Origin: Psoroptes ovis
Lineage: Eukaryota > Arthropoda > Arachnida > Sarcoptiformes > Psoroptidae
NCBI GenBank assembly: GCA_002943765.1
Contig: PQWQ01000006.1
Location: 2,356,001-2,420,000, forward strand
DNA: 64,000 nucleotides
Direction: 5' to 3'
Made by a program: the position numbers and the translations under genes. The notes beneath the pieces are model-generated. The model ran no database searches. It saw only the letters and a program-made list of their open reading frames with translations, and was not told the origin of the DNA. This document shows positions 53,201 through 64,000 of this stretch, in pieces (within the stretch, counting starts at the first letter, position 1; each line of letters begins with the position of its first letter).

Positions 53201-56200
53201 CTATGATTCCATTCTCACAAGAAATGATTTGATTTGAAAATTCGGTTCACCAACCGCGATCGTAACCGAGTAAATAAAATTCAAGGAATAATTATTGCCG
53301 GTAAAATTTAAATGTTTGCTGTTTATTTTGGTCAATTTCTTGAAATTATTCTTCAAATCCGAAAACACAAGGAATAAAATGAACAACTCATTCATTTGCC
53401 AGCAGCAAATGCATATATTAGCTACAATAAACAGGCGTATAATTAATCATAATCAACGAATTGATATATATTCGAACAAACAAACGAATACAAAAAGAAT
53501 TCAAAATGTTAATTGAAATGTATGTGTTTATATCAGAGAAATGTTTTTTGTTTTGTTTGATAATGTTTCAATTTCCACTTTTGAAGAGTCCAAAGGGTAT
53601 TGAAAACTTTGTAAACACGAAATGTATTCTCGTAAAATGATAATTTAAACAACAACAATCATATTATTGTTGTGATCTTTTATATTTAGTTTATCATTTC
53701 TAAATTATCTTCGTTGGTGGTGGTGGCGGTTGTAATGGTGGTGGTAATCGTAGTATTTGTGATGATGGAATGAATTTCATCCAATTTTTGTATATTTGTT
53801 TATTCGAAAATATTTTTGGCTGAATTCAGTGGAATATATCAGGTAAAAATATTCATAAACAAGGTAAAACATAGGGTAAACAACAAGGTAAACTAAAACA
53901 AAACAAAATAACCAAAAACAAACTTTTCTTTCAAATGCCCTCAAAATGATCAAATATCAACATTCATTATCTTAATCATCATTAATGATGATGATGTTTA
54001 ATGAATGATGAATGAATGATTCGATAATCATCATCAAATTACTGATTAATGAATTTTTTTCTTCGTTTGTTTTTGTATTCATTCATTAATTTATCCATTC
54101 GTTTGGTCAAAATATATATCAATGTACCGATGGTGTTTACATATTGTTTACTTCATTGAATTCCTGCTTAATTCATCGCTGAATCAAAGGTGGAAAAGCA
54201 GCATAATTCAAACATGAACATCGGCCATAAACAATCGAAAAAAACAAGACAAAACACTGAAACATTGAAAATCTGAAATAACTTAAAATCAAACCTAAAT
54301 AAAGTCGAAACATTTGATCAAAAACAAACAAAACATCTTCGAACCAATGCGAATAGAAAAACAAAATTTAAATTAAATTAAAATTAAATTTACAAACACA
54401 TTTTGTACATTGCATTGAAACACTTAGAAACAAAAAATTCAAAATTCAATTTTCAGAATTTCCCCAAACGTATCAAACATTTCCCCATCATTTTTTTATT
54501 TTTGTTCCGAAAAACATATTTTGAATCAAATTTATTCGTATTTGTGATTCGCTTATATGTGATTTCGCGTTGTTTCCATCTCTTTCTATTCAACTCACTC
54601 TCCAACTCTGTCATCGTGGAAACCATTGAATTTCAATTTCAGCTCAACGAAAAATCATTTTTTTCCACTTTGTTTCATATCATTATCATATCATATCATT
54701 TCATATAATAATAATAATAACAAAATATGATGTCGATGATGATAATGCGATTATCATTTTTGTTTTTTTCGCTTTTGTTTTCCCTTCATTTTTTTTCCGA
54801 TTCACTATTCGGTCAAATACAAATAGAAATATATGTGTGCTAAAAGCTCATCCATATACCATTTTACTGATATATCGTGTCACCATTTATTATTAAATGG
54901 TTCCAATTTTTTTCGGGTTTTACAAAAAGTGAAAATTTGAGTCACCAAAGTACAAACACATTCAGTAAAATTCAGACATTTACAATGCTAATGGCATCCA
55001 TACAAAATTGTACGTATTTTGTCAACGATATTTTCTATCAATTTTTGAAAATTTTCAAATTTTTCATTTTTTTCACTCGACGATTTACCCATTTCAAAGC
55101 ATAATTCAATATTCTCTTCTCGCTTCTATTCGTTTAGCCACCTGCCCCACTTTTCGATGTATCCGTTTGGATCCATCGTTCTCTCATCCAATTCGCTGAT
55201 ATAGGATTCTGCTGCTTTTTTGATAGAAGGATTTTATTGACATTTTTTTGATCATATAACCCAACCAAAATAGAAAAATAGACAGAAAATTCATTCATCT
55301 TTGTTCAAGTTTTTCGTGTGTTTGTGTGTATGTGTGCAAGTGTGTGTCGATAATCGAATCAAATTGGTATATTGTGATATATGGAATCAATGTTCACTAT
55401 ATATAATTCAAATAATGGCAACGATAAAATTTGCGTAAATTTCTTACGATAATTCTGAGGCAAATTTTTAAGAGGAAATTTCGCCTGAAAATTTCCATTT
55501 TTGTATGCAAAATATTGTTATTATTCGGTGAATTCCATTTTCTATTCGAGTTTTTGGCCCCCTTTTCTGAATTTGAATTTTTAAAATTTTGAAAATTTTA
55601 AATATAAAATCAATGGAAACGCTGTGAACCAAAAATGAAGAAAATGTCTGTATTACAATAGGTCTCAAGCTCCTAGCTTGCTTAAATATTCATAGCACAT
55701 CATTCTCTCACAGCATCATTCATTGAAATTCAATGAAATTTGCTTATTTTTTTTCGTTTCACGATTAAAACGTTTTTTGATTCATAATTCACCATTCATA
55801 TTCAATGAATTCACTGAATTCCGGATTCTCATAATTCACTGAATTCTATTGACTAAATTCCTCATTGGAACTATTCTAAAATATTCAATTCGATATTTCA
55901 AATGCGAAAACCGTTTTCGGCGTTAACAAACGAATTGCAACGAATGTAAAACATTTTATTATTTAATCAAATATATTTATATGAAATCATCATCAGTGGA
56001 TGTTTAGTGGTAATGACATCTTAAATTTAATTATATTAAGCATTTTTTTTGTTCGATATCGCTAGCTCGCTCTCTCGATTGTACTAAATGAATATGTATT
56101 GAATATAGTTTTTTACTCATATGGAATCTATTCACCCAAAATGTATTTGAAATTCTATTATTTCGTCGATTTTTGCTTTTTTTGGTTGAATTACTGGCAA

Positions 56201-59200
56201 TTCTCTATTCTGGACCAAAAATCTGAATCGAGAGAATGTGTTTTGCACATTAGTACTATGATACACAATGATAGAATATTGTCAATATGAACCACATAGA
56301 CTGATGATGATGAAGCAAGCAAGCAAGCCAACAAACAATGTGTTTCAATGTTGATGATTTTTGCCATTTAATTCAATGTCTGTTTTTGTATTTTTTGATT
56401 TTGTTTTGTTTCATTTCTGATGAATTGGATTTTGTTTGATTCTGGTAAATGTTTGAAATTCGTATTTAGGTTATTTCGTTTGATTTTTTTTTGTTTCGGT
56501 TGTTTCCTTTGTATCCTCATTGTTTGATTTGATTTGTTCGTCTGATATTTCTTTTTGTTTCTTCATTTCTTCGCAAATCTGGCTGTTTTTTTCTGTTTGA
56601 AACTTTTCGCTTTCGCCATTCACTTGACATTTGTCTTGTTTTGGTTTCTCAACTTTTATTCTCCATTTGTCCATTTTTACCAAGAACTTAAAAAGAAATA
56701 GGAATTGAATTCGTAGAGCCACTGGTGAGAATCAAAGAGAACAAATAAAGAATTCCCCAATTTTCGAAAGAATTTTCAATTGAAATATTTTCTAAATAAT
56801 TCTGAGTTTTATTCCATTCAAATTGCATGAAAAAAACATGATTGAATTTTTTTTCTTTTTTGGTTTTTACTTTGTATGGTTTGAAGATTTTGGTTGGTGG
56901 TTGTTGTGGTGGTGAAGGGGAAATTTTGGTAAAAATATAAAGGAAAATATGGAAAATGAAATTCATTCATCGAAAATTGCGTGATGATATTTTTTTTCTT
57001 TTGAATGGTTGGAATATATGAGCAAAATTTTCATTTCATTTTTTTTGGTTTTTTGAATACATTTTCTCTGACGATTTCTGTCGATTGAAAATGTGTTTTT
57101 AAATCGTTTCACATGCAAACATTTCAAAGCTTTCGTTTTACCAAAAAAACACAAATGTTTACATATATTGAATAAATATTTCATTTATTTTCTTCTTCAA
57201 TCATTCTCTGTGTTTGTTCTTCAGTTTTCGCTGCACATTCAGGTGATTACTCGCATAAAAAAAATTGGCCAAAATGTTCATAAGCTTCATACAAACACAG
57301 ACAGTAATGCACAAATGTGTATCCTTGTATTCAAAATGCAAGCGACAATTTTCACCATCAATGCATGGATATAATGGATTTTCTTATTCCAAAAAAAATA
57401 TAGAAAATTGGCGTGTTTCTGTGTTGTTTTGTTCGGGTACGAAAGCTTCAATTTATTTAATTGATCTTTGAATCATCAGATTTTAAAGACTTATTCAATA
57501 TCAATATTATGACGATTACTTGACCACCGTTGACAGGCAGGAAATTGAACATAATTGATAAAATTATCAAATTTGATTAGATTTAATTTAGATGTTTTAT
57601 TTTGAATCTTGTTTAAAATCATATTCATTCATGGCAATATTTGATTTTCGTTATTCAAATTAAGCTGATAGCAACAGAGATATCCAACAAAAAGTGTCAG
57701 AATCAATTTAACCAATTTCGACTATTTTTGGCCAATTTTTTTTTTTTTTTTTTTTTGGTTGACTTTCAAAAACGTTTTAATTTCTATCCGGAGAAAAAAT
57801 ACGGACAAATCAATATGGCCGAATTCATCATTGATTTTACTCTCTGGTCATTATGCCTATGTTTCTTCTTGTTTGTATCCTTTGAACATTTCATACAAAT
57901 TTGTATTCGTATTCGTATTTGCAATTGTATTTTGGTGACATGCGACGACAATTTTGACAATTTGTACATTTTTTTCTTTGTTTCTTTCTCAATTCTGAAC
58001 CATTATTTGTTCCAACATTTGTTTAGCACCATGATATCAATGATCAACCAAAAAATAAATGAATAAAAAGAAACTGAAAATAAAAATCAAACTTTGAACA
58101 TCAACAACCAAATTTTTGCAACGAAAAATGCCTGCCATTGTAAACATGTATTGAATTACAATGGCAAAAAATTCTATGAAATCAATGTTATTTTTATCGA
58201 TATGAACCACAACAAAACGAAAAAAAAGATTCAGAATCAAATGAAACGAAATAAAAAAAATGAAAGAGTTGTTCTTTTGATTACATAATACAAAATGTCT
58301 ATTTTTTTCCTCGAAAAATTCCTATTTTTTCCATATACAATGACACCAACTATGATGATGATTACAACGACTAAACATATATTATTATTCGCAAAATAAT
58401 AATAAATCAAAACTTTGAGAAAGCATTTTTGAACCCAAAGATAATAATAATGAAAGGTTCATAGTGAGTTTTTTAGGAACAAAACTACGGAAAAGGAAAT
58501 CAAATGCCGGATCGGATTTTTACCCTATCACATTCGCTTATCTGCCCCTTGTTCGATATTCTGGGAATGCTTTTTAGCATTTCAACTCTTTCAAATGTTC
58601 AATTTATTCAATGAAAATTTAAACGAGAATTCACTGATTGAAATTGATTTTGGTTTCGTTAAATGCATTTTTATATTTGTTTGTTGAGCAAAATATGGAA
58701 AAGAAAATTTATAAATGCATAAACAAAGTTTGAGTAATGATGCGAAACAAAATTTGAATTATTTCTTTTGATATTATTTATAATTCAAATGCAGATAAAT
58801 GTTTAATAATAATCAATGAATTTTCAATACATCAAATCAAACACACACACACAATTGCACACTGACACGCAAGCAAAACCACATGCTGTTGATCGGATTT
58901 TGATAAATTTTAGAAAAATTTATCAAAGAAAAATGATCTCTAATTGCTTTCCTTGCCAAGTGTTTACTCACTCACTTAAACCTTGGGTCCATAAGCATTC
59001 ACTAGCATCTATTTTAAACATCCTTAATTCATAGATTTTGATTAATAAAACACACGAGAAATGACCAAGATCAAATTGAAAGGAACCACCGAATGCTTGT
59101 CTAAATGGAATATTTTTACCTTTTTTCAAGTATTTTTCAAGCATGTTATATTCATAACTGTTTCCAGCGTTATTTCAATTGATGAAAGTAAAAACAAACC

Positions 59201-59379
59201 ATTAATAACGACCTGGTAATTGATAAAAAAAAATTTTGCTACAATTTTACTTCTTATTGTTGTTTGCTGTTCAGATTCATTAATAATCATATATGTATTA
59301 TTCAATTTATTTATATGATTACTACTAAAATAGTCGACAATGATCCTGTGTCGACAATATATTCATAAAAACAAAGAAA
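50300..59379. other. Dfd 3' flank, no recognised gene
   Basis: It starts with the Dfd 3' UTR (possible poly(A) signals at 50556 and 50580) and a TG microsatellite at about 50944-50960. The rest is AT-rich DNA with a T21 run (57736-57756). The next expected cluster members in the direction of transcription (Hox3/zen, proboscipedia, labial) are not in this stretch. Open frames up to 141 codons are Phe/Ile-rich and look random. Confidence 0.5.
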
Positions 59380-59533
59380 TAACCCTCAGCACTCGAGGCA
59401 TTTACAGTGCAAGCGAGCCAGCAGCTTGACGATTTTTCACACTCATGTAAAATGGTGACTGAGGGGCGCCTATCAAGCTATTACACTACATCTTATGGTG
59501 AGTGATGCTCACCGCTCGAGTTTTAAGGGTTAA
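59380..59533 (-). mobile_element. MITE with TTAA-CCC...GGG ends, copy 2 (inverted)
   Basis: Runs from TAACCCTCAGCACTCGAGGC to CTCGAGTTTTAAGGGTTAA and is the reverse complement of the element at 16301-16456. The copies share long blocks such as GCTGGCTCGCTTGC, TGTAAATGCCTCGAG and CTCACCATAAGATGTA, with scattered substitutions and small indels. The right edge keeps TTAA; the left edge reads ATAA, so the target duplication is degraded or the insertion older. Confidence 0.7.
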
Positions 59534-62500
59534 TATATAATCTTTGGTATGATATGAATGATACGAATTATGATTTAAAACATCGAGTGTGAAATAATAA
59601 AATTAAATGAATGATGATGATGATTACATTGCTTTGTTTTCAATCTTTCAGACAATTCTTGCTTGTTGGCTGCTGATGTTGATAATGTGGTGTTGTTCAG
59701 TGAATGTTGTTGGCGGTTGTCAATTGTGATATCAGTGTGTATCATTGTATTATCATTTCATTTTTCTCATTTGGTTTCGTTCATTTAAATATTTCAATAA
59801 GAAATATGATGAAATTGATAAAGTTATTCGTTAGATTATTCAAGTTGATTCAATTTTAATCTAATTTTAATTTAGTTTTAATTCAATTCAATTATTTGAA
59901 TTAAATTAGTTCAAAATGTTTTATTTAGTCATGTGTTGTTTATTGTTGCTGCTTTAATTGTATTAAAATTATCATCAAGATTTTTCCTTTTTTTATTCGT
60001 CTACTATTACTTAGATCTACTACACTTTAATCTATAGTGCTTTCTCTCTCTCGCTCACTCGCTCGTTATCTCCCTTGTGATCTATGAATGAATGAATTTA
60101 CTCAAAATTACATATCCCTTTGATTTCACTGCTGAAATGAATATCAAATTTTTATATTTCCTCTCATTGTTTCTTCGCGCATTATTCTCTATTATTCTTC
60201 AGTTTTTTCACTGAAGAATTTCGATGAATTTGCCACAAAATTGCCAGTGAATGTACAGCAAATTCATTCAAATTCATCGAAATTCATCACTGAAATTCTC
60301 GTGCATATGAAGCATGTGTGTGTGTATCTGTGTTCATCTTTTATTATTTCAAAGATATTTTTCTAGACATTTTGCCATTTTAAAGATTCGCAACGATATT
60401 GAGAATATCACAAAGACGAGCAATGAAAAAGAAAAAAAATGCCAAACATTTTTATGCCAGAAAATGAAAAATCAAACATTTTTCACTTCATTCATTCATT
60501 TTCAGAAAATTCAAATAACAAAATTCAATGAGAGCAAAAAAACAACCGTTCAAATGATTAATTGTTTTTTATGAACATTTTCACTTAGTATTTTTCACTG
60601 TGTTCATATCAAAAAACTTGACATTTTACTCTCTTTGTCTGTATGTGTGTGTGCGTGTTCGTGTTGATGTATCAAATTGTGTTTGGCTGCTGCTGCTGCT
60701 GCTTTGAATGTGGAAAAAAGATTTCTCGTTAAAAAAATTTTCACAAAATTTTTCACAAAACGAACAAAAATTCTTTCCAATTATTATCATCATTATTTCA
60801 TAGTTCAATCGAAGAATTGGCAAATTTTTTTTTACACACATTAATTTCGATGCAATTATTTCACATTATTTTTCAAAGAATTTTTCGTACTTTGATGTTG
60901 CGAAAATAAATTCATTTCCACATTCGTAGATAATTGAAATTAATCGTACAATCGATGGGTAAACACGTTCCACACACGTAGATGACAGTGTCGTACCTGC
61001 ACACACACGCACAAAAATTGCACAATTTCAAAAGGTGAAATTGTGAAAATTAAAATTAATCTATGCGTTTGGGCATGTGTTTGTGAAAATTGGCTCAAAT
61101 TAAACGTCCACCGAAAATGGACAAGCACCCAGCGACCCAGAGGTAGAGAGAAATTTTAATTATAATCAAAAAGAAGAAAATAATGAAAATCCAATGGGAT
61201 TTTCATAATTTTTCGTGGTAGATTCCGTGTGATTGTGTGTGCATAGTATTCACAGACAAACATTATAATCATCGAAAAATAATAATCTAAATAATGGTCG
61301 AGATGAAAAATTCAGGCCTAAAATTTTTTACAATTCGATGAAATAAACAATATTTATAATAATAATGATAATTGAATGCTATAACTGTGAATATAAAACC
61401 AAAACTGAAACTAAACTTGACTCGCAAAAGCACACAAAAATTATTCATCAAATTGAAATCAAAATATGAAAAAATATATGAGAATAAATAAATAAATGAA
61501 ATTCATTGAAAACCACGCCAATCCATGTTTCGAAAACCACACTGGAAATGAATTGAAATGAAATGAAACCTAGAAATGAAATACATGAACGAAGCCATCA
61601 CAACGATATGAGAGTGGTGCGACAACAGCAACAACGACAACAACAACCGACGACGTCGATGACAATTGGTAATCATTCAACCGATACAATTCGGACAACT
61701 TTTTCGTCGAAAAAAAACGCAATTCTTTTGTATAATCGTTAAATATGTGTGTGTGTGTTTGTGTGGTGGATTTGTTTGTATGTATTTTCGATATCAAAGC
61801 CCAAAATTCAACGACGACAGCTTCGAACAATAGTTCGTTTCGTCGGTCGATGATGATGACAATATTCGTATTTTTTCGGTGGTTGTTTGGCCGATTCGTT
61901 GGTGTGTGTGTGTGTGTTTCAATGAATTTCAATAATTTGACAATTTCGCTGATTTTTGCTGTTGATGAAATTCTGTAAACGTCGTAACATATGAACACAC
62001 ACACACGCACAGAGGCCAAGCATTCATTCAACATTCGTTCACAGAAAACAAACCAGAAATAAAATACACGACAACTTTCTGAAAGCAGCGATGTGCTTGG
62101 ATGATTTCTTCTCCATTCTTCATTCATTTTGAATTAAAATTTTTTAACTTTGGATATAAATAAGTTTGGTTGAATTTAGTTTTGTTTGATTCAATTTTCA
62201 TTTTTTCGTTTTTTTTTTTTTTTGCTTCGATAATTGTCGGCAAACATATATTCTCAACAATAAGGAATTGAATTGAAATGAATTAAAATGAAATAAATGA
62301 ACTGTCGACAGAAAGAAAATCAAGAAATACATCGATTTCATTGATTCATTTATGGAAACGATCGAATAATTATTTGATTTGAATGAATTTAATTTAAATT
62401 TGATCTTATTTGAATTAATCAAAATTCAAATCCGAAATCCTTTACACTCAAAAAATATTTGAATTAAAAAATTTTTAGAAAATTATTTGAATTCAAATAT

Positions 62501-64000
62501 TTTTCACCGGTTGTCAGTATTTTTTTTCCAGCGAATTTCAAACAATTTTTGCTGGAAATTTTGTATAATTTTGCATTGATTATCATCAGTGCAAAATTTT
62601 ACTGAGAAAATTTTTAAAAATTTCTAAACAAAATAAAATAAACCTGAAAAATCAAAGTTTAATTTTTAAATCATTTAAACTTATTAAAACATATGAAAAT
62701 CATCATCACATTTCGATGTTCGTAGCCATTTGGCATCAGCCATTCACATCAGCAGTGAACATAGCAAAAAGCTTAAAAAACCAGAAGAAACGAAAATAAA
62801 AAGAAGGCTAGGCCCTGCTTTTTTCAAATGATTATCATTGAATCAATTCATGTAAATTCAATGCATTCAATTCCATACACATTAAAATTATATCAATTTC
62901 ACAATTTCGTTCGTTTTTTCATTCTCGTTCTTCTGTTCCACAATATCTTGGCTATATAATTTTTTCTCTGCCAAATTCGCCAAAATTTCACCATTTGCTA
63001 TTATTTGCTATCGACTGCTGCTGTGTGTTTGAATTTGAATTTGTATATGTGCATGCTGTTGTATGGTGCATGGTGTATGGCGAATGGTGAATGACAGATA
63101 GGATGATTTTCTCTTATATTTTTTTCGTATTTTTCTGATATTTTTTCAATGTGTATTCTTTCCATTTTTTGATAAATGATCTTTCTGTCAAAATCAAAGA
63201 AGATGAAAAAATAAGCAAAAAATAAAATGGAATGAAATTGTTCACTTATTCGGTTCAATTTCGATATTCTATTCTGCTCAATGTTCTATTCAATTCTATT
63301 TGACTGGTTCGGATGATAATTGGGCTGAATTTCGACTGAAGTTTGACTGAATTTCGCTTTTTCGCTTTCAAGAGAATTTTTTCAAATGTTTTAATTTGAA
63401 ATGTTTGTCGCCTATTGATTCAACGTTCGGAGTATTTTTCAGTTTTTTAAATTTTTTCTGAATGATTTGAATTCAGAAATAAAGAAATTCTCGCGATGAT
63501 TCTCTCGCAGAATATCTCAGCACACGAGGAGAAAAAAATGATTCTGATAATTTTTTTCCGTGGAAAATCTTTGACAATTTTTGGCAGTTTCTGCTTTCGC
63601 GGTGGTGGTGGAATCGTTCGGATTTGAATTCGATTTTTTTAAAATTCTTTCCTAAATTTGAAATTTTTAAATTATGAAATTTTAATAATTTGAATTTGAA
63701 TAATTTCTAAAATATTTTATTTTGGAAGAAACCCCCAAAATTTATTAATTTTATTGATTCAAATTGAATTGATTTTTCGCTACATTTTTCCCAATCGAAT
63801 CATTGATATCTTGGTAAAATTGAAATAAATAAATAGAAATTGCAAGGCGTGTTTCCTATTTTCTTTTTGAAACTCATTTTGTTTTTATTATTTTTCAAAA
63901 AAGCGCGCTTTTTCCCTGAATTGTTTGTTTTCAAATTTCAATTCATCCATATTTTCTATACTGGTCGATTGAACCATTTTTTGGTTCAAAAATTTTTTAA
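59534..64000. other. Distal flank, no recognised gene
   Basis: AT-rich DNA with a CT/GAGA-type patch (about 60042-60066), TG/CA microsatellites (about 61745-61765, 61901-61918 and 61997-62010) and two hairpin-forming repeats (60216-60285 and 62451-62504). A 185-codon minus-strand open frame (61573-62127) crosses the CA/TG and polypurine repeats and is discussed as a finding. No homeobox or other recognisable domain occurs. Confidence 0.5.
60216..60285. repeat. Inverted repeat forming a 16 bp perfect hairpin
   Basis: GAATTTCGATGAATTT (60216-60231) and its exact reverse complement AAATTCATCGAAATTC (60270-60285) enclose a 38-base loop. Size and stem are in the range of a microRNA precursor, but the mature sequence matches no microRNA I recognise. 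Confidence 0.45.

Noticed and set aside
53836..53895. Repeated AGGTAAA strings resembling a row of splice donors
   Set aside because: They form a short imperfect tandem repeat (CAAGGTAAA) with no matching acceptors or open exon.
57641..58066. 141-codon + strand open frame
   Set aside because: Phe/Ile-rich with a T21 run inside it (poly-Phe); looks like chance in T-rich DNA.
62451..62504. 15 bp AT-only inverted repeat with 24-base loop
   Set aside because: Consists almost only of A/T in an AT-rich region, where such repeats arise easily by chance.
50300..64000. Search for Hox3/zen, proboscipedia or mir-993 downstream of Dfd
   Set aside because: No homeobox signature, YPWM or miR-993-like sequence was found by reading; they presumably lie beyond the window.
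1..64000. CRISPR arrays, operons, ribosome binding sites, tRNA and rRNA genes
   Set aside because: The window is metazoan nuclear DNA; no array, tRNA B-box context or rRNA sequence was noticed.

Overview
This is a 64 kb piece of an AT-rich arthropod Hox cluster carrying two Hox genes on the + strand: Sex combs reduced (Scr, exons at 4911-5859 and 12968-13272) and Deformed (Dfd, exons at 48027-49407 and 49524-50299). Both have the N-terminal Hox motif, the YPWM hexapeptide at the end of exon 1, and the homeodomain in exon 2. Scr lying 5' of Dfd on the same strand is the usual arthropod arrangement. The very AT-rich DNA, long Asn/His/Gln/Ser/Ala runs, compact two-exon genes and short introns suggest an acariform, perhaps astigmatid, mite. 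That placement is inference; the Hox identities are not.

Layout: 1-4910 is upstream DNA of Scr, with one coding-like low-AT islet near 1.1-1.4 kb. Scr follows, with a 7.1 kb intron that holds a mariner-like mini-element and several small repeats. From 13.3 to 48.0 kb there is no recognisable protein gene. That interval holds a clear mir-10 precursor at about 40.95-41.07 kb, its conserved position between Scr and Dfd. It also holds a candidate Inr+DPE start site at 35761 followed by a strong splice donor at 36079, two tight mini-introns at 15.99-16.56 kb that suggest a spliced non-coding transcript, and GAGA- and GCCAT-rich patches resembling Polycomb/Trithorax response DNA. Dfd lies at 48.0-50.3 kb with a 116 bp intron. 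The remaining 13.7 kb has no convincing gene.

Working together: Scr and Dfd are homeodomain transcription factors that set neighbouring head and anterior trunk segment identities with Exd/Pbx-class cofactors bound through YPWM. miR-10 is a Hox-embedded microRNA. The main new hypothesis is that a distal DPE-type promoter at 35.76 kb makes a transcript that runs through mir-10 into Dfd, so that both come from one unit, as reported for some vertebrate Hox4/mir-10 loci.

A ~155 bp element with TTAA-CCC...GGG-TTAA ends occurs twice, in opposite orientation (16.3 and 59.4 kb), on either side of the mir-10/Dfd block.
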